From HRBIN30 sp964534275 (GTDB lineage Bacteria > Desulfobacterota > Binatia > HRBIN30): a stretch of 64,000 nucleotides of DNA. The stretch spans positions 1 to 64,000 of the forward strand of contig CAZHQG010000017.1 in NCBI GenBank assembly GCA_964534275.1, read 5' to 3'. Shown piece after piece: positions 63,810 to 64,000 of the stretch. The notes under the pieces were generated by a model. The model searched no databases and was not told the origin of the DNA. It was given only the letters and a program-made list of their open reading frames with translations. The position numbers and the translations under genes were made by a program. The stretch's first letter is position 1. Every line of letters begins with the position of its first letter.

Positions 63810-64000
63810 CTACTCGTCACCGTCGGGCTTGGTTTCGGGACGAGCGGCGCAAGCCCATTCGAGGTACGTGGGGGATCCGTCGGCAACGGGCAAGGCGAGG
63901 ATCTCAGGTACGGTGTAAGAATGCCGCTTGCGCACAGCTTGCTCCAAGGCCGAAAAATTTTCGGCGGCAGCCTTGATGAGGAGCAAGTATTCGCTGTCCT
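63810..64000 (-). CDS. cutA: CutA-like divalent cation tolerance protein, C-terminal fragment
   Basis: The minus-strand frame enters from the right edge and ends at a TAG at 63810-63812, giving about 63 residues. They read as the conserved end of CutA1: SEYLLLIKAAAENFSALEQ, then RKRHSYTVPEILALPV, GSPTYLEW. The HxYxVPEI and YLxW segments are the trimer and signature parts of this small ferredoxin-like protein linked to copper tolerance. The N-terminal half lies outside the window. Its exact role is still debated in the literature. Confidence 0.87.
   Translation of the reverse strand, partial: DSEYLLLIKAAAENFSALEQAVRKRHSYTVPEILALPVADGSPTYLEWACAARPETKPDGDE

Overview
This 64 kb window is chromosomal DNA from a GC-rich, Gram-negative-type bacterium. 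Evidence for this includes Tat and lipoprotein signals, a TonB-dependent receptor, RlpA with a SPOR domain, twitching ATPases, and an exosortase. Several traits together suggest an uncultured delta-like lineage such as Candidatus Binatota: paired DUF1501/DUF1800 genes, secreted proteins with long Thr-Pro linkers and dockerin-like EF-hand repeats, PHM-like proteins with a Cys-His-Gly (CHG) domain, and an F420-type oxidoreductase. That placement is inference; there is no rRNA or tRNA here to test it.

Layout. 1-1094: two overlapping ArsA/GET3-type ATPase genes (one cut by the window edge). 1523-5100: glycerol kinase, then a GMC oxidoreductase with its small partner. 5262-9121: a secreted PHM-like copper-monooxygenase-type protein with a CHG domain, and an uncharacterised HEXXH protein. 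9101-16202 (minus): a five-gene operon with the DUF1800-DUF1501 pair present twice around a CHG-domain protein. 16374-24249 (minus): five overlapping genes for a glycan system, namely a GH-GT2 fusion, an ABC exporter and three paralogous GT-B-like proteins. A CBS-domain gene lies divergently. 25177-29069: a membrane M1-like peptidase divergent from an exosortase H-like gene and its membrane partner.

29072-42599 is a surface-protein island. It holds a matrixin-like metalloprotease and an NHL-repeat protein that share a C-terminal module, two tandem proteins ending in the same unusual tripartite sorting tail (IPV[IV]PSP, hydrophobic segment, Arg), and a cohesin-like protein with dockerin-like repeats. 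All five carry long Thr/Pro linkers. 42633-45726 (minus): an operon of an IS630-derived double-HTH protein, a MoxR ATPase and a VWA protein. 46109-50806: a periplasmic protein, creatininase, LLM oxidoreductase, cyclase and universal stress protein. 50987-56611: a His-rich secreted protein, a TonB receptor and a DUF11-repeat protein. 56812-60933: TldD, PmbA/TldE, RlpA and a CPBP membrane protease. 61159-63458: PilT and PilU, convergent with the 3' end of cutA at the right edge.

The strongest candidate for an undescribed system is the surface module: exosortase plus partner, two tandem substrates with a variant sorting signal, and a nearby export/glycosylation operon. The double-HTH/MoxR/VWA operon and the duplicated DUF1800/DUF1501/CHG operon are next.
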